7,749 nucleotides of DNA, taken from NCBI GenBank assembly GCA_026391115.1, contig JAPLER010000347.1, forward strand, positions 1 to 7,749, written 5' to 3'. The notes below the pieces were generated by a model that saw nothing but the letters and a program-made list of their open reading frames with translations, had not been told where the DNA came from and did not search any database. This DNA comes from Bacteroidota bacterium (GTDB taxonomy: Bacteria > Bacteroidota > Bacteroidia > Chitinophagales > Chitinophagaceae). Positions 5,909-7,749 of the stretch are shown piece after piece (the stretch's first letter is position 1; each line of letters begins with the position of its first letter). Both the position numbers and the translations under genes were made by a program.

Positions 5909-7749
5909 ATGAAACAAATTTTACTTTACGTTTTAATTCTAGGCAATGTATTTTCTTATTCACAAGAACGTGGTGTATCCATTGCTACACAGCAAGCTAC
6001 ACCTACTGTGCAAGGTGATGTATATGCACTTGTTGTTGGTATTTCAAACTATCCATACATAAAACCATTGAACTATGCCGATAATGATGCAGAATTATTT
6101 GCAAATTATCTGCGTTCCAATTCTGGTGGAAAAATTAAAGAAGAAAATCTTGTACTGCTTACAAATGATAAAGCAAAATCCGGAAACTTTTGGGCAAATT
6201 TTATGAAGCTATCTTCTAAAGTAAAAAGTGGCGATAGGTATTATATTTATTTTGCTGGACATGGAGATGCATCAAAAGAAATGAATGAATATTTTTTATT
6301 GTTACAGGATTGCCAACCTGCTGGAGATGCTAATAATTATTTGGCTGGTAGTAGTACAATACAAATTTATAATTTAAAAAATAGAATTGGTATTTTAACC
6401 AAAAAAGGTGTAGAAGTAGTATTGATATTAGATGCTTGCCGTAGTAATGAATTGGTAGGTGGGTATTCATCACAAGCATTTAACCAAAATATTGCTGAAA
6501 GTAAAGTGGGTGAAATATTGATGTTAGCAACAGGGCAAGGACAAGTATCTATTGAAAGTCAAAACCTAGCAGATGGGCACGGATTGTTTACATATAACTT
6601 AATTGATGGGTTGAGTGGAGCAGCAGATAAAGAAGATGGAAACAATGATGGTAAAGTTTCTTTGGCAGAGTTGCAAGATTGGGTAAAACGTAAAGTGAGA
6701 AACACTGCTGAGCAAAAGTTTAAAACCAAACAAACTCCCTTTTTCTGTTGCAGCGAAAATGAAAATACCATATTAGCTTTAACAGACAGCAATTTTAATA
6801 AACAATGGGAAACTGTTAAAACAATGGGAAATGCTGGAAATAATACTATGGCAATAAATACTCCAAAAATTAAAAGAAACAATGTAAGTAATGATGATAC
6901 TGCTGTTATTGCTTTGTATAATAAATTTTCAAATGCTATTAAACAAAATCTTTTGTGGGGTGATAGTTCTGCGAACTATTATTACGATATGTTAAATAAA
7001 AAATATCCCAATACTTCTATAACAGAATATGCTGGAATTTTATTTAGTGCAGAAGGAATTAATTTAGTACAAACAAAAATTAATTTATACCTAGAAGGTA
7101 AAGATGAAGGATGTTTTACACGAGAATTTGATAATAACAGTTTAATAAAAAAATCTATAAGTAAAATGTTTGCTGCTAGTAAATTGAATTGGACAAATGC
7201 TTCAAAAATTTACAGCAAATCATTAGAAATTTTAAAACCTTATGATAGTGCTTATGTTAAAAGTTTAATGACTGTTGACTATATTTTGAAAGCTAGAAGC
7301 TACTTAGACAAAACTGATACAAGTCTAACAATAGAACAGTCATTAAATTATGCAAAAAAATCTTATGATTTAGATAACAAATCAATAATAGCTATTCAAA
7401 CAATTTTATGGAATCATTACATAACTAAACAATATGACAGTGCATTGGTTTTTGCTGAGAAAATAATAAAAATTTTGCCAAAAAGTAATTATGGCTTCAT
7501 ATATATTGGAAATATTTACGGTGAACAAAATATGAATGATTCTGCTATTTGTTATTACAAGAAAGCACTTCAAATCGGTTCTGAAAAAAATACTGAGGTT
7601 CTATTTAATAATATTGCAAACATCTATCGAAATATAAAGCAAATAGATTCGGCTCTATGTTATTATAAGAAAGCACTTCAAATTAATCCAAAATTTTCCA
7701 GGAGTTATAACAATATCGCGATAGTTTATATAAATGAAAAAAAATATGA
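5909..7749 (+). CDS. Secreted caspase-family protease with EF-hand-like loop and C-terminal TPR repeats (3' partial)
   Basis: The frame is open to the window edge after 613 complete codons; no stop is reached. Residues 1-19 form a short signal peptide (LLYVLILGNVFSYS, cleavage near SYSQ). The caspase domain covers about 37-290: strand YALVVGISNYP (39-49), the NYADNDAELFANYL helix, catalytic His118 in YFAGHGD, and catalytic Cys177 in LILDACRS. Residues 203-209 (ILMLATG) and GHGLFTYNLIDGL (224-236) are the expected later elements. Residues 243-254 (DGNNDGKVSLAE) match the 12-residue EF-hand loop with Asp, Asn, Asp, Gly and terminal Glu in place, suggesting calcium binding. A linker (about 290-350) follows, then helical sequence that becomes clear TPRs from about 505, with DSAL/DSAI starts at residues 510, 544 and 580 (spacing 34, then 36). 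The start is the first ATG after an in-frame stop at 5897. The DACR catalytic context differs from the DCCHSG of the other protease in this cluster, so the two are paralogous subtypes and not recent duplicates. TPRs probably recruit a partner or substrate. Confidence 0.9.
   Translation, partial: MKQILLYVLILGNVFSYSQERGVSIATQQATPTVQGDVYALVVGISNYPYIKPLNYADNDAELFANYLRSNSGGKIKEENLVLLTNDKAKSGNFWANFMKLSSKVKSGDRYYIYFAGHGDASKEMNEYFLLLQDCQPAGDANNYLAGSSTIQIYNLKNRIGILTKKGVEVVLILDACRSNELVGGYSSQAFNQNIAESKVGEILMLATGQGQVSIESQNLADGHGLFTYNLIDGLSGAADKEDGNNDGKVSLAELQDWVKRKVRNTAEQKFKTKQTPFFCCSENENTILALTDSNFNKQWETVKTMGNAGNNTMAINTPKIKRNNVSNDDTAVIALYNKFSNAIKQNLLWGDSSANYYYDMLNKKYPNTSITEYAGILFSAEGINLVQTKINLYLEGKDEGCFTREFDNNSLIKKSISKMFAASKLNWTNASKIYSKSLEILKPYDSAYVKSLMTVDYILKARSYLDKTDTSLTIEQSLNYAKKSYDLDNKSIIAIQTILWNHYITKQYDSALVFAEKIIKILPKSNYGFIYIGNIYGEQNMNDSAICYYKKALQIGSEKNTEVLFNNIANIYRNIKQIDSALCYYKKALQINPKFSRSYNNIAIVYINEKKY
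7436..7749 (+). repeat. Tandem TPR-coding repeats
   Basis: Three helix-turn-helix units start at codons 510, 544 and 580 of the caspase-TPR gene. The second and third share the block D-S-A-[IL]-C-Y-Y-K-K-A-L-Q-I, and their DNA (7538-7575 and 7646-7683) is nearly identical over 38 bp, differing at four to five positions, with a 108-bp period (36 residues, not the usual 34). This suggests a recent internal duplication. Further units may continue beyond the window. Confidence 0.75.

Noticed and set aside
6559..6882. A 107-codon open frame on the - strand
   Set aside because: It lies wholly opposite the caspase domain of the 5909 gene, which has catalytic motifs. Its translation looks like low-complexity hydrophobic antisense sequence.
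7747..7749. TGA at the last three bases as a stop for the caspase-TPR gene
   Set aside because: It is out of frame: the last complete codon is TAT at 7745-7747, and only the bases GA remain.
1..7749. CRISPR array, tRNA/rRNA genes, insertion sequence or transposase
   Set aside because: No regularly spaced repeats, conserved RNA motifs, terminal inverted repeats or transposase motifs were seen on either strand.

Overview
This AT-rich window looks like part of a Bacteroidota chromosome. The evidence is A/T-rich codon use, intergenic gaps without Shine-Dalgarno sequences, secreted proteins whose signal peptides end in SFSQ/SYSQ-like stretches, and a TAnnTTTG promoter element ahead of the first gene. 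The genus cannot be read from the sequence. No mobile element, RNA gene or CRISPR array is visible. Every convincing gene lies on the + strand.

Four intact genes run head to tail with gaps of 24, 6 and 1 bp, which suggests one operon. They encode a secreted protein of unrecognised family (95-1078), a secreted metacaspase-like protease with a long C-terminal extension ending in a DUF4384-like domain (1103-3355), a membrane-anchored CHASE2 protein with no visible output domain (3362-4543), and a secreted protein with an N-terminal FecR-like beta domain (4545-5447). Next comes a stretch of about 410 bp (5469-5880) that reads as a decayed fifth gene: a signal-peptide-like start, then coding-like sequence broken by at least two in-frame stops and about three frame changes, one of them at an A9 run. 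At 5909 a second secreted caspase-family protein begins. It carries an EF-hand-like loop and C-terminal TPR repeats, and it remains open at the window's right edge.

As inference, the products look like an envelope or periplasmic module: two caspase-fold proteases of different subtypes, a CHASE2 sensor-like membrane protein, and FecR-like and TPR proteins suited to binding partners. Both proteases keep the His/Cys dyad. All soluble members carry export signals, so this differs from cytoplasmic caspase or CHAT immune effectors. What the module senses and cleaves cannot be told from this sequence.
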